From CBDEUK01 sp965250225 (lineage in GTDB: Bacteria > Pseudomonadota > Gammaproteobacteria > Eutrophobiales > Eutrophobiaceae), in contig CBDFNQ010000027.1 of assembly GCA_965250225.1 (NCBI GenBank), positions 1-64,000 of the forward strand: a stretch of 64,000 nucleotides of DNA, in the 5' to 3' direction. Positions 9,070 to 17,782 of this stretch are shown here, one piece after another; positions within the stretch are counted from its first letter, which is position 1; the number at the start of each line of letters is the position of its first letter. The notes beneath the pieces are model-generated. The model saw only the letters and a list, made by a program, of their open reading frames with translations, made no database searches and was not told the origin of the DNA. A program made the translations under genes and the position numbers.

Positions 9070-10590
9070 TTACATGCCCCAGCCGCCGCCGCCTGGTGTG
9101 CTTACCAACAACCGATCTCCCACTTTAGCCGAAAAAGATATTTTGCCGGGTACTGTTTCGTTATTAAGATAATTATGGCCGCGTTTGGCCGCTTGTCCAC
9201 CTGATAGTCCCCAGGGTGTATTCAAACGTCTCTCGGTTAATAAGCTGACCGTGGTTTCCTCAAGAAATTCGTATTCTCTGATAAGACCATCACCTCCGAT
9301 AAATTTTCCCGACCCGCCTGAGTCCATTCGAATAGCGTATTGATGGATGCGTAAAGGATATTGCATTTCCAGGATTTCAATCGGCGTGTTCAATGTGTTG
9401 GTCATGTGAGTTTGTATAGCGTCTTGCCCATCGGAAATACAGCTGGCACCCATGCCACCGCCGAGAGTTTCATAATAATCCCAGTTCTGATTTCCCATCG
9501 CGATATTATTCATGCTGCCGTGACTTGCTGCTGGAATTCTCTCGGGTAGAGCTTTAGCGAGAGCACCAAGGATTACATCGACTATGCGTGTACTGGTTTC
9601 AACATTTCCAGCCGCTACCGCAGCCGGAGATTGAGCATTCACCAGTGAGGCGTTTGGCGCCTTGATTTCAATCGATCGAAAACTGCCAGAACAAGCGGGG
9701 GTATTGCTCGGCATTAAGGCATAAAAACAATAAAACACGGCAGCAGCGGTTACTGATACTGGACAATTGATATTGCCTGCGACTTGTTGAGACGTGCCGT
9801 TAAAATCCACCAGCACATTGCCATCTTTCACACTAATTCGTACTTGAATAGGGATGTTCTCATTCCCTTGACCATCATCATCCATCGTATCAATGAAAGC
9901 ATATTGTCCATCTGTAATATTTTTAAGTCCTGTTCTCGCCAGGCGTTCTGCATAATTATTCAAGTGAACCAGGGCATCAGTAAATTTACTCGCGCTGTGT
10001 TGCTCGATGGTTTCTTGCAATCTTTCGACGGCTTTCTGGTTGACACTGATTTGTGCTATGAGATCAGCTTTTACCTGCCCTGGGTTATTCATATGAGAAA
10101 GGATCTCTGTAAGCAATACATTATTCGTTTCACCTTGTTGTTGAATAAAAGAAGGCGAAATGATCAAGCCCTCTTCATCAAGCTGAGTGGCAAGCGGCAT
10201 TGAACCGGGTGAGCTGGCACCAATATCGGCATAGTGTGCACGATTTGCAACGAAGGCGATCAGCTCGTTGTTAAAAAAAACCGGAGAGATGATAGTGATA
10301 TCTGGAAGATGTGTTCCTCCGAGATACGGGTCATTGAGGATTAGAGCATCACCGTGATGCCATTGCTGTTGATTAACAATATTCTTCATTGCATAGGCCA
10401 TGCTTCCGAGGTGAACTGGAATATGAGCAGCCTGTGAGCATAAGGCACCTTTATGATCAAACACGGCGCAAGAGAAATCCAGACGATCCTTGATGTTTGG
10501 AGAGAGGGCTGTTTTTTGTAAAATAGCGCCCATTTCAGTACAAATCGACGCCATTCTGTTGGTAAAGAGGCTGAGTTCTATGGGATCCAT
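9070..10590 (-). CDS. Hydantoinase B / 5-oxoprolinase family protein
   Basis: A 506-residue HyuB-type protein (the beta-subunit family of N-methylhydantoinase, ATP-dependent 5-oxoprolinase and acetone-carboxylase-like enzymes). Characteristic stretches: MDPIELSLFTNRM, DFSCAVFDHKGAL, HIPVHLGSMAYAM, ILNDPYLGGTHLPD and the C-terminal RMDSGGSGKFIGGDG and VSTPGGGGWGM. The ATP-binding partner HyuA normally sits beside it but is not in this window, so the substrate cannot be assigned; the HyuA/HyuB enzyme may be completed from another locus. It is divergent from the PuuD-like gene. Confidence 0.85.
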   Translation of the reverse strand: MDPIELSLFTNRMASICTEMGAILQKTALSPNIKDRLDFSCAVFDHKGALCSQAAHIPVHLGSMAYAMKNIVNQQQWHHGDALILNDPYLGGTHLPDITIISPVFFNNELIAFVANRAHYADIGASSPGSMPLATQLDEEGLIISPSFIQQQGETNNVLLTEILSHMNNPGQVKADLIAQISVNQKAVERLQETIEQHSASKFTDALVHLNNYAERLARTGLKNITDGQYAFIDTMDDDGQGNENIPIQVRISVKDGNVLVDFNGTSQQVAGNINCPVSVTAAAVFYCFYALMPSNTPACSGSFRSIEIKAPNASLVNAQSPAAVAAGNVETSTRIVDVILGALAKALPERIPAASHGSMNNIAMGNQNWDYYETLGGGMGASCISDGQDAIQTHMTNTLNTPIEILEMQYPLRIHQYAIRMDSGGSGKFIGGDGLIREYEFLEETTVSLLTERRLNTPWGLSGGQAAKRGHNYLNNETVPGKISFSAKVGDRLLVSTPGGGGWGM

Positions 10591-10627
10591 AACTTACAAC
10601 AAGTTGTTATTTTCAGATATAAAGGGG

Positions 10628-10656
10628 GTGAAAGCGATTCATGTCCAAAGTATAAT
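10628..10656 (+). promoter_or_regulatory. Sigma-70-type promoter for the PuuD-like gene
   Basis: A perfect -10 TATAAT at 10651-10656 is preceded, with 17-bp spacing, by GTGAAA at 10628-10633 (4 of 6 matches to TTGACA). It lies 50 bp upstream of the start codon in the divergent intergenic region. Confidence 0.6.
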
Positions 10657-10705
10657 CTGAGACTTAAGAGTTTCAATAATTATAATTTTTCGAGGAGATA
10701 ACACA

Positions 10706-11296
10706 ATGAATCCACTTAAATCCGTTCCGGGTACGATTGCCCTGGGCTTTATCGTAGCTATTATTCTGGGTATTGCCGACAGCGATGGCTTTGGCATTAA
10801 TACCGTTTCTTTGGTGGTTTGGTTGCATGTGTTTTTCGGCGTCATCTGGATTGGGATTTTGTATTATTTTAATTTTATACAAGTCCCTGCTGTAGGTCAG
10901 GCTCTGGCGGATACCGATGGCCCTGGGCCGGCTGCTATTAATAAATACGTTGCGCCTCGCGCGCTATGGTGGTTCCGCTGGGGAGCCTTATTGACATGGA
11001 TAACGGGTGCCTCTGCTCTTGAGACTTCCGGTTTCGGTTTCGTCAATGCCTTTACCTTGCAAAGTGGTGTGGCTGTGATTGGTATCGGTGCCTGGATGGG
11101 TACCATTATGCTGTTCAACGTCTGGGTATTGATCTGGCCGAACCAGAAAAAGATCCTGGGTATGGTAGAAGCCACTGCTGAAGAGATCGCTACAGGCAAG
11201 TTTGTTGCCTTGATGGCTTCAAGAACCAATACTTTTCTATCCATTCCTATGCTGATGTGTATGGTGGGGCAAGCACATGGCGGCTTGGCTATATAA
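10706..11296 (+). CDS. PuuD-like (urate oxidase N-terminal domain) membrane protein
   Basis: An integral membrane protein of 196 residues with about five hydrophobic segments (around 8-24, 32-55, 88-105, 113-140 and 172-190). Conserved residues are VVWLHVFFGVIWIG, YFNFIQVPA, APRALWWFRWGA and ASRTNTFLSIPMLMCM. These match the membrane domain of PuuD-type urate hydroxylases, but the C-terminal cytochrome c domain of true PuuD is absent. Function in urate oxidation is therefore an inference; related short proteins of unknown role are widespread. The start follows CGAGGAGATAACACA, a strong ribosome-binding site. A terminator follows the gene. Confidence 0.75.
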   Translation: MNPLKSVPGTIALGFIVAIILGIADSDGFGINTVSLVVWLHVFFGVIWIGILYYFNFIQVPAVGQALADTDGPGPAAINKYVAPRALWWFRWGALLTWITGASALETSGFGFVNAFTLQSGVAVIGIGAWMGTIMLFNVWVLIWPNQKKILGMVEATAEEIATGKFVALMASRTNTFLSIPMLMCMVGQAHGGLAI

Positions 11297-11325
11297 AAGT
11301 AATTAATCTAACTGAAGACACAACG

Positions 11326-11357
11326 AACCCGGTCATTACGATCGGGTTTCTCTTTTA
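11326..11357 (+). terminator. Intrinsic terminator after the PuuD-like gene
   Basis: AACCCG (11326-11331) pairs with CGGGTT (11343-11348), followed by TCTCTTTT. It separates the gene from argD. Confidence 0.8.
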
Positions 11358-11411
11358 TAAAAGCCGTTAAATTTCCTATATTTAAAATTTAATAATGCAA
11401 TCAAACAATAC

Positions 11412-12584
11412 ATGAGTCACTTAATGGCAAACTATAGTCCTTATTCCATCGCATTCAATCAAGGTGAAGGTGTCTGGTTGATTGATGATAAAGGTCGGCG
11501 TTATCTCGATGCCTTGAGTGGCATTGCCGTGTGTATATTGGGGCATGCACATCCAGTTCTGGCTGAAGCGCTTTCTGATCAGGCAAGGCAATTAATTCAT
11601 ACGTCTAACTTATATCAAATCCCACTACAGGAAACGTTAGCAGCAGAGCTCACCACACTGGCGAACATGGATAAAGCATTTTTCTGTAATTCGGGCGCCG
11701 AAGCAAATGAGGCCGCTATCAAACTGTCACGCCTGCATGGACATTCACAATCGTTTGATCAACCCAAAGTGATCGTGATGCAAGGTAGTTTTCACGGTAG
11801 GACGATGGCAACCCTAACCGCGACGGGAAATCCAAAGGTAAAAGATGGTTTTGAGCCACTAGTGCAAGGATTCATCCATGTGCCATACAACGATATCGAA
11901 GCAATTAAAATCATTGCAAAACAACAGAGCGAAATTTGCGCTGTGATGTTAGAGCCGATACAGGGAGAGGGTGGTGTGATTGTCCCGGATGTGGGTTATC
12001 TAGGCGCAATACGCGCCTTATGTGACAAAAATAATTGGCTAATGATACTCGATGAAGTGCAAACCGGGATGTGTCGTACAGGCAAATGGTTTGCCCATCA
12101 ACATGAAGGCATCACACCAGATGTTATGACGCTGGCCAAGGCCCTGGGTAACGGTGTGCCTATAGGAGCTTGCCTTGCGACAGGAAAAGCAGCTGATCTG
12201 TTTCAGTCCGGTAGTCATGGTTCTACCTTTGGCGGAAACCCATTAGCTGCACGCGCAGCGTTGACGGTTATTAATGAATTAAACCATCTCGACGCGGTTA
12301 AAAAAGTGACTGAATTAGGTATATACCTGTTAGATAATTTTAAACAGCGTTTGACGAATATAAAAGGCGTAGAAGACATCCGTGGTCAAGGTTTGATGAT
12401 TGGGATTGAGCTCGACAGGGAGTGTACAGAGCTTGTACGAATGGCTCAGGAACTAAATGTATTGATCAATGTAACTGCGGGCAATGTGGTGCGTCTTTTG
12501 CCCCCCATAATTATTAATGATGATGAAGCAGAACAAATTGTGACAGTTGTCAGCAAGGTCATCAAAATATTTCTCAAGAAATAG
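11412..12584 (+). CDS. argD: Acetylornithine / N-succinyl-diaminopimelate aminotransferase
   Basis: PLP-dependent class III aminotransferase that converts N-acetylglutamate semialdehyde to N-acetylornithine in arginine synthesis; the enterobacterial enzyme also serves lysine synthesis. It has 390 residues, with the cofactor pocket at NSGAEANEAAIK (about 93-104), GSFHGRTMATL, LDEVQTGMCRTG (PLP-ring Asp214) and the Schiff-base Lys243 in TLAKALGNGVPIG. GSTFGGNPLA closes the active site. It is followed after 21 bp by argF, so the two are probably one transcript. I see no clear ArgR box in the short upstream region. Confidence 0.96.
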   Translation: MSHLMANYSPYSIAFNQGEGVWLIDDKGRRYLDALSGIAVCILGHAHPVLAEALSDQARQLIHTSNLYQIPLQETLAAELTTLANMDKAFFCNSGAEANEAAIKLSRLHGHSQSFDQPKVIVMQGSFHGRTMATLTATGNPKVKDGFEPLVQGFIHVPYNDIEAIKIIAKQQSEICAVMLEPIQGEGGVIVPDVGYLGAIRALCDKNNWLMILDEVQTGMCRTGKWFAHQHEGITPDVMTLAKALGNGVPIGACLATGKAADLFQSGSHGSTFGGNPLAARAALTVINELNHLDAVKKVTELGIYLLDNFKQRLTNIKGVEDIRGQGLMIGIELDRECTELVRMAQELNVLINVTAGNVVRLLPPIIINDDEAEQIVTVVSKVIKIFLKK

Positions 12585-12605
12585 TTCATAAAAGGGTAAT
12601 TTATT

Positions 12606-13514
12606 ATGAGTGTGAGACATTTTCTGTGTCTGGATGATTTGAGTGGTGATGAATTCAAATCACTTATTCAACACGCCATCAAACTGAAAAATGATGTTGA
12701 AACGGGACAGATAAAACAGAGTTTGGTTGGTAAAGTAATGGCAATGATTTTTGAAAAATCATCTACACGAACACGGGTGTCGTTTGAAACAGCTATGGCA
12801 CAAAATGGCGGTCATGCAATCTTTCTTTCGCCCGCGAACACCCAACTTGGACGTGGTGAGCCAATTGAAGATACAGCCAGAGTGTTGTCAAAAATGGTCG
12901 ATATCGTGATGATGCGCACTTTTGAACATGAAAAGCTCGAAGCCTTTGCACAATATGCAAGTATCCCCGTCATCAATGGATTGTCTGATTCATTTCATCC
13001 CTGCCAATTGTTAGCTGATATGCAAACCTATGAAGAACATCGCGGTTCTATTGAAGGTAAGACAGTGAGCTGGTTAGGTGATGGTAATAATATGTGTTAT
13101 TCCTATGTTAAAGCAGCAAATTTATTGAATTTTAATTTAAATATAGCCTGTCCTGTAGACTATCAACCGGATGCTGCGGTTGTTAATTTAGCCACCGACA
13201 ATATTCGTATTACCCAGGATGCCGTTGAAGCTGTTAACGGTGCTGACCTGGTAGTAACAGATGTTTGGGCCAGTATGGGGCAGGAGGAGGAAGCAAACGA
13301 ACGTCTGGCCAGTTTTCAAGCCTATCAGGTCAATCAGGAATTAATGTCTCACGCAAAATCAGATGCACTGTTTATGCACTGTTTGCCAGCGCATCGTGGT
13401 GATGAGGTAACTGCTGAGGTGATCGATGGTGCTCAAAGTGTGGTTTGGGATGAAGCGGGTAATCGTCTACATGCACAAAAGGCACTAATAGAATTTTTAT
13501 TACTCGGCATTTGA
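12606..13514 (+). CDS. argF: Ornithine carbamoyltransferase
   Basis: Makes citrulline from ornithine and carbamoyl phosphate. The 302-residue protein shows the carbamoyl-phosphate site FEKSSTRTRVSFE (about 49-61), the HPCQLLAD motif, VVTDVWASMGQEEE and the ornithine-binding HCLPAHRG near the C-terminus. The length and motifs fit the anabolic enzyme. It lies 21 bp after argD, and surE begins 17 bp beyond its stop. Confidence 0.97.
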   Translation: MSVRHFLCLDDLSGDEFKSLIQHAIKLKNDVETGQIKQSLVGKVMAMIFEKSSTRTRVSFETAMAQNGGHAIFLSPANTQLGRGEPIEDTARVLSKMVDIVMMRTFEHEKLEAFAQYASIPVINGLSDSFHPCQLLADMQTYEEHRGSIEGKTVSWLGDGNNMCYSYVKAANLLNFNLNIACPVDYQPDAAVVNLATDNIRITQDAVEAVNGADLVVTDVWASMGQEEEANERLASFQAYQVNQELMSHAKSDALFMHCLPAHRGDEVTAEVIDGAQSVVWDEAGNRLHAQKALIEFLLLGI

Positions 13515-13531
13515 ATGATAATAATCAAACT

Positions 13532-14284
13532 ATGCATTTTTTGATCAGTAACGATGATGGTTATCAGGCCATCGGTATTGTAAAACTGGCAGAGGCCTTA
13601 AAGATTTCGGGTATGGTTTCCGTGGTGGCGCCTGATCAGGACAGAAGTGGTTCGAGTAATTCGCTAACACTCAATTCTCCATTACGTCCACATAGTGCAG
13701 ACAACGGTTTTATTTTTGTCAATGGTACGCCGACGGATTGCGTACATCTGGCAATCACTGGTTTGTTACAGGACGAACCGGATATGGTGCTCAGCGGAAT
13801 CAATTCAGGTCCGAACCTGGGTGATGATGTGTTGTATTCCGGTACCGTTGCGGCAGCAATGGAAGGACGTTTTTTAGGAATACCTGCCATTGCTATTTCT
13901 TTGGCTGGAGAAAACCCAAAGCATTACGACACTGCAGTACATGTTGTTCTAAACCTGGTTAAGCCGCTACAGACTCAAACCTTACAGGATGACTTATTAC
14001 TCAATGTGAATGTTCCTGATGTACCATTGAGTGAGCTGGGTTCATATCAAGTCACTCGACTTGGTAATCGACACAAATCAGAGCCGGTGGTTGAGTCGCA
14101 CGATCCCAGAGGCAAGAAAATATACTGGGTCGGTGCAGTCGGTGCAGAACAGGATGCCGGTCCAGGGACAGATTTTTATGCAATCAAACAAAATCAGGTG
14201 TCAATTACACCGTTACAAGTTGATTTGACAGCGCATAGCTTGCTCGATAACGTATCCAATTGGGTGGAGATTTTGAATCAATGA
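13532..14284 (+). CDS. surE: 5'/3'-nucleotidase SurE
   Basis: Metal-dependent nucleoside-monophosphate phosphatase linked to stationary-phase survival. The N-terminus MHFLISNDDGYQAIGI carries the DD metal ligands. NGTPTDCVHLAI, SGINSGPNLGDDVLYSGTVAAAMEGR and DPRGKKIYWVG are family signatures, and the protein has 250 residues. The frame also offers a TTG at 13511 that would overlap argF; the ATG at 13532 matches the family start. pcm follows with a 4-bp ATGA overlap, as in the conserved surE-pcm-nlpD-rpoS order. Confidence 0.95.
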   Translation: MHFLISNDDGYQAIGIVKLAEALKISGMVSVVAPDQDRSGSSNSLTLNSPLRPHSADNGFIFVNGTPTDCVHLAITGLLQDEPDMVLSGINSGPNLGDDVLYSGTVAAAMEGRFLGIPAIAISLAGENPKHYDTAVHVVLNLVKPLQTQTLQDDLLLNVNVPDVPLSELGSYQVTRLGNRHKSEPVVESHDPRGKKIYWVGAVGAEQDAGPGTDFYAIKQNQVSITPLQVDLTAHSLLDNVSNWVEILNQ

Positions 14285-14940
14285 GTATCGATTTACAAGG
14301 TATCGGTATGACGTCACAGCGAGCACGGAATCGCTTGCTCGAGAAATTACGTGACATGGGCATACAATCTGAACGGGTACTGGAAATTATCGGCAATATA
14401 CCGAGACACATCTTTGTCGACGAAGCTCTGGCCTCGCGTGCTTATGAAAACACGGCATTACCTATAGGCCACAATCAAACCATCTCACAGCCTTATATCG
14501 TTGCTCGTATGACGGAAGCTTTGTTGGAAGCTGGGCCGTTGACTAATGTGCTGGAAATTGGGACAGGTTGTGGTTACCAGACAACTGTTTTAGCCAGTGT
14601 TGCAAAAAAAATTTTCAGTATTGAACGCATTGATGCGCTGATCAAAAAGACCCGCGAAAGAATGCAAACGTTAAAACTTTTCAATGTTCGCATTAAACAC
14701 GGCGATGGCAATATTGGTTGGCCTGAACGTGCACCATTTGATGGGATCATTGTTACCGCCGCACCTCTTGGTATTCCGGATAATTTATTGCAACAATTGA
14801 CGACTGGCGGGCGTTTGATCATTCCCGTTGGTAAAGCCGGCAAGCAACAATTGATGCGTATTACTCGTACGGAAGATGATTTTGTAGAGGAAATGCTCGA
14901 TGGGGTGAGTTTTGTGCCAATGCTAGAGGGCGTAGGGTAG
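14281..14940 (+). CDS. pcm: Protein-L-isoaspartate O-methyltransferase
   Basis: Repairs isoaspartyl damage in ageing proteins by carboxyl methylation with SAM. The SAM-binding motif is VLEIGTGCGYQTTVLA (about 85-100), with PLPIGHNQTISQPYIVARMTE-type substrate residues (NQTISQPYIVA) before it and DGIIVTAAP after. The 219-residue length is normal. The start ATG overlaps the surE stop (ATGA) and has GGAG about 9 nt upstream. Translational coupling to surE is likely. Confidence 0.96.
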   Translation: MSIDLQGIGMTSQRARNRLLEKLRDMGIQSERVLEIIGNIPRHIFVDEALASRAYENTALPIGHNQTISQPYIVARMTEALLEAGPLTNVLEIGTGCGYQTTVLASVAKKIFSIERIDALIKKTRERMQTLKLFNVRIKHGDGNIGWPERAPFDGIIVTAAPLGIPDNLLQQLTTGGRLIIPVGKAGKQQLMRITRTEDDFVEEMLDGVSFVPMLEGVG

Positions 14941-14971
14941 GATAAGGGCATTGTGCTGAAGGCATCCATTA

Positions 14972-15916
14972 ATGTATAAAACAATTGTTCTAGCGGCTTG
15001 TTTTTTTTATCTGATCGCATTGTTTGGTTGTGCCGGATCGGCAGAAGCACCTGTTTCAGATCGTGAGCTTAATAGTAAAGAATCCCAGACTACTTCCAGC
15101 AATACACAACAAGCTAATAAGACAAATAACAAAGGTCAATATCAGCCTGCCCCCGCTCCAGGCAATACTATGCATAGTGTAAAGCGAGGGGACACCTTGT
15201 ATTCAATCGCCTGGCGTTATGGCCATGATTTCAAAGATATCGCTGACTGGAATGATATTAAGGCACCTTTTACGATTTTCCCTGAACAGAAGATCCGATT
15301 GTCAGGTCCAGTCGACAGCAAACTAGTTAAGTCGGAAAATATTTCCTTGCAACCTGGCCCGATAATATCGGATGACTACCAACGACCCAAGCAAGAACTG
15401 CAGCAGAAGACTCCATTACAACCCAAACCGGTCACTCAAGACATTACGCCAAAGGCTGTAAGCAAAGAACAAATATCAATAGAACCGGCTAAACAGGTTC
15501 AGGTAAAAAAACAAACGGCCACACAAAAGAAAAAAATAATATCTACGGGGCCTATTCGTTGGCAATGGCCAACAAAAGGCAAATTGGTTAAATTGAATCA
15601 ACCGATATCCAGAAAAGGTATTGATATCAGTGGTCATATTGGGCAGGAGATAAAAACCTCGGCACATGGAGATGTTGTGTACAGTGGTAGTGGACTTCTG
15701 GGTTATGGAAGGCTTATCATCGTGAAACACAACGAAACCTATCTAAGTGCTTATGCGCATAACAGTGAATTATTGGTACAGGAAGGCGACAAAGTGACTG
15801 TTGGTCAAACAATTGCAAAAATGGGAAAAACAAGTAGTGGCCAGCCATTGCTGCACTTTGAAATACGTAAAAATGGAAAATCTGTTAACCCAATCTCTTT
15901 ACTTCCAAAACGTTAA
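14972..15916 (+). CDS. nlpD: NlpD-type murein hydrolase activator lipoprotein
   Basis: An outer-membrane lipoprotein expected to activate the amidase AmiC during cell separation. Lipobox IALFGC (Cys20), LysM at about 67-110 (HSVKRGDTLYSIAWRYG), a low-complexity Gln/Lys/Pro linker, then a C-terminal M23/LytM domain (about 195-314). The first zinc-ligand region reads KGIDISG instead of an H-x-G-x-D arrangement, as in E. coli NlpD. This fits a degenerate, non-catalytic activator rather than a peptidase. It lies between pcm and rpoS; in relatives the main rpoS promoter sits inside nlpD. Confidence 0.93.
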   Translation: MYKTIVLAACFFYLIALFGCAGSAEAPVSDRELNSKESQTTSSNTQQANKTNNKGQYQPAPAPGNTMHSVKRGDTLYSIAWRYGHDFKDIADWNDIKAPFTIFPEQKIRLSGPVDSKLVKSENISLQPGPIISDDYQRPKQELQQKTPLQPKPVTQDITPKAVSKEQISIEPAKQVQVKKQTATQKKKIISTGPIRWQWPTKGKLVKLNQPISRKGIDISGHIGQEIKTSAHGDVVYSGSGLLGYGRLIIVKHNETYLSAYAHNSELLVQEGDKVTVGQTIAKMGKTSSGQPLLHFEIRKNGKSVNPISLLPKR

Positions 15917-15943
15917 ACCATCACATTAACTATTTATTTGTAA

Positions 15944-16978
15944 ATGACTAAACGAAAAAAAGCAGTTATCGAATCGAAAGATGAGGATACCGATACAGAG
16001 GATGTTATCGATAAGATCGATGAATCGACGGATATTGAAGAAATTAATCTGCTGGAAGAAACAAGTAATTCCGAAAAGATAAATAAAAAGAATAAGGAAA
16101 AAAAAGAAAAACCTTCTACAACTGACTCTCTGTCCAAAGGTGAACTTGATGCGACACGGATGTATCTTAGTGAGATTGGTTTTTCGCCATTACTAACGGC
16201 TGAAGAAGAAGTTTATTTTTCCAGAAAGGCTTTAAAAGGCGATGAGGCATCTCGTAAACGGATGATTGTAAGTAATCTGCGCCTGGTTGTGAAAATTGCC
16301 AGACGATACATGAATCGAGGGCTGGCATTACTGGATCTGATTGAAGAAGGAAATCTTGGCCTGATGCGCGCTGTTGAGAAATTTGACCCCGAGCGAGGTT
16401 TCCGTTTTTCTACCTATGCAACCTGGTGGATCCGCCAGACGATTGAGCGTGGTTTAATGAACCAGACTCGCACAGTACGTCTACCAATACACGTCATTAA
16501 AGAAATTAATATTTATCTTCGCGCAGCCAGAGAATTATCACAAAAACTTGATCGTGAACCAAGTCCAGAAGATGTTGCAGAAATGCTCGACCGGCCAATT
16601 GAGGAAGTCAAACGCATGTTAGGTTTGAATGAGCGTACTGCATCGGTTGATACGCCAGGTTTGTTTGGTAGTGACAAATCGTTACTGGACACTATCCCGG
16701 ATGAACAAAATACTGATCCATCACTGTTATTGCAAAATAACGATGTTAAAAAGCATATTGATACCTGGTTAGAACAGCTAAGTGAAAAACAATGTGCAGT
16801 GGTTGAGCGGCGTTTTGGTTTACATGGCCGTGAAGTATCAACACTCGAAGAAATTGGTCAGGAATTAGGGGTCACACGTGAACGCGTTCGTCAAATTCAA
16901 CTAGAAGCCTTACGACGTTTAAGGCAGATATTACAAAGGGAAGGTTTTTCTGTTGATACTTTGTTTTCCGAGAGCTGA
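15944..16978 (+). CDS. rpoS: RNA polymerase sigma factor RpoS
   Basis: General stress and stationary-phase sigma factor, 344 residues. After an unusually charged N-terminal extension of about 65 residues rich in Asp/Glu/Lys come region 1.2 (DATRMYLSEIGFSPLLT), region 2 (NLRLVVKIARRYMNRGLALL, RGFRFSTYATWWIRQTIER), region 3 (LPIHVIKEIN) and region 4 (LEEIGQELGVTRERVRQIQ). The surE-pcm-nlpD-rpoS order confirms RpoS rather than RpoD or RpoH. It is followed by an inverted-repeat element instead of a clear terminator. Confidence 0.96.
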   Translation: MTKRKKAVIESKDEDTDTEDVIDKIDESTDIEEINLLEETSNSEKINKKNKEKKEKPSTTDSLSKGELDATRMYLSEIGFSPLLTAEEEVYFSRKALKGDEASRKRMIVSNLRLVVKIARRYMNRGLALLDLIEEGNLGLMRAVEKFDPERGFRFSTYATWWIRQTIERGLMNQTRTVRLPIHVIKEINIYLRAARELSQKLDREPSPEDVAEMLDRPIEEVKRMLGLNERTASVDTPGLFGSDKSLLDTIPDEQNTDPSLLLQNNDVKKHIDTWLEQLSEKQCAVVERRFGLHGREVSTLEEIGQELGVTRERVRQIQLEALRRLRQILQREGFSVDTLFSES

Positions 16979-16987
16979 ATTAGCTAT

Positions 16988-17340
16988 ATACCCATGATAC
17001 CTGGAAATGCAATATCCATAGGCCGCTCTTACGCATCCATGCGCTCACGACATTTGTGCTTCCCTGCACGGCACACACCGTTTGCATCCATGGCGGCGTT
17101 GCCTACAGGATGTAGGCAAGGGGCGAGAGCAGGGGAAGCTTTGCTCCTCTTAGCAGGGGGCGGCCATGCGGCAGCCGTTTCTGTGCATCCTGCACTCACG
17201 GCACTTGTGCATCCATGCACATCGTCCTCGTGTCTTACCCTGAATAAAAATGGACACACTCGGCTTTGGCTTCCTGCGTCGCTCTACCACCTCCATCCCT
17301 GGAGGCGTCTGAACACTGCATTTCCAAGTATCATGGGTAT
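16988..17340. mobile_element. 353-bp MITE-like element with 24-bp terminal inverted repeats
   Basis: The segment starts ATACCCATGATACCTGGAAA and ends with its inverted copy; 23 of 24 terminal bases match (16988-17011 against 17317-17340). The interior is GC-richer than its surroundings and carries repeated CATCCATGC-type words. It has no convincing gene: the open frames there are low-complexity. No transposase is encoded, so it would need an outside enzyme. A target duplication is not clear. Its right end overlaps the 3' end of the Mth938-like gene and supplies that gene's last codons and stop. Confidence 0.7.
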
Positions 17341-17726
17341 GCAATGAACAGGGCAGCTGCAATATGGCGTTTTTCTGCCAGTAGCACATTATAACTTCGA
17401 CATGCTGCACCAATATCCATTACCTCAAGGCCTATATTCAATTTTTGTACATTCGCAATGATACTTGCAGATGGAAATAGCAATGTCCGACCAGTGCCCA
17501 ACACAATTAATTCAGGTTTTTGCGCGATGATTATTTCCAAATCATCGAGTCTCAGCTCAGTAATGTCATTGGGTCGCCAATTATTAAAGATTTTGTCCGG
17601 GAAGACGATAAGATTTTTCTTATACACTTCCTTATTCACCATTATTTGATCCGTATCATAGAAACTTATACGATTCAGGCTTTCAGTGTCATCATCTATA
17701 TCGAAATTCATAGTAACTTTATTCAA
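17331..17726 (-). CDS. Mth938-like domain protein (DUF498)
   Basis: A 131-residue protein of the Mth938/NDUFAF3-like fold. It contains ELIVLGTGRTLLFPSASII and LEVMDIGAACRSYNVLLAE, the conserved core of the family, whose biochemical role in bacteria is not established. The reading frame ends inside the terminal repeat of the neighbouring inverted-repeat element (TAC CCA TGA), so the natural C-terminus may have been replaced by two or three element-derived residues. It is divergent from adk. Confidence 0.8.
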   Translation of the reverse strand: MNKVTMNFDIDDDTESLNRISFYDTDQIMVNKEVYKKNLIVFPDKIFNNWRPNDITELRLDDLEIIIAQKPELIVLGTGRTLLFPSASIIANVQKLNIGLEVMDIGAACRSYNVLLAEKRHIAAALFIAYP

Positions 17727-17782
17727 ATATCGATCATTGTCAGAAAAACAACATAATTAGCGAAATAAATTGGAGGTTGTGA

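Noticed and set aside
17029..17413. Open frames inside the GC-rich element after rpoS
   Set aside because: Low-complexity, on both strands, inside an inverted-repeat element; no conserved pattern.
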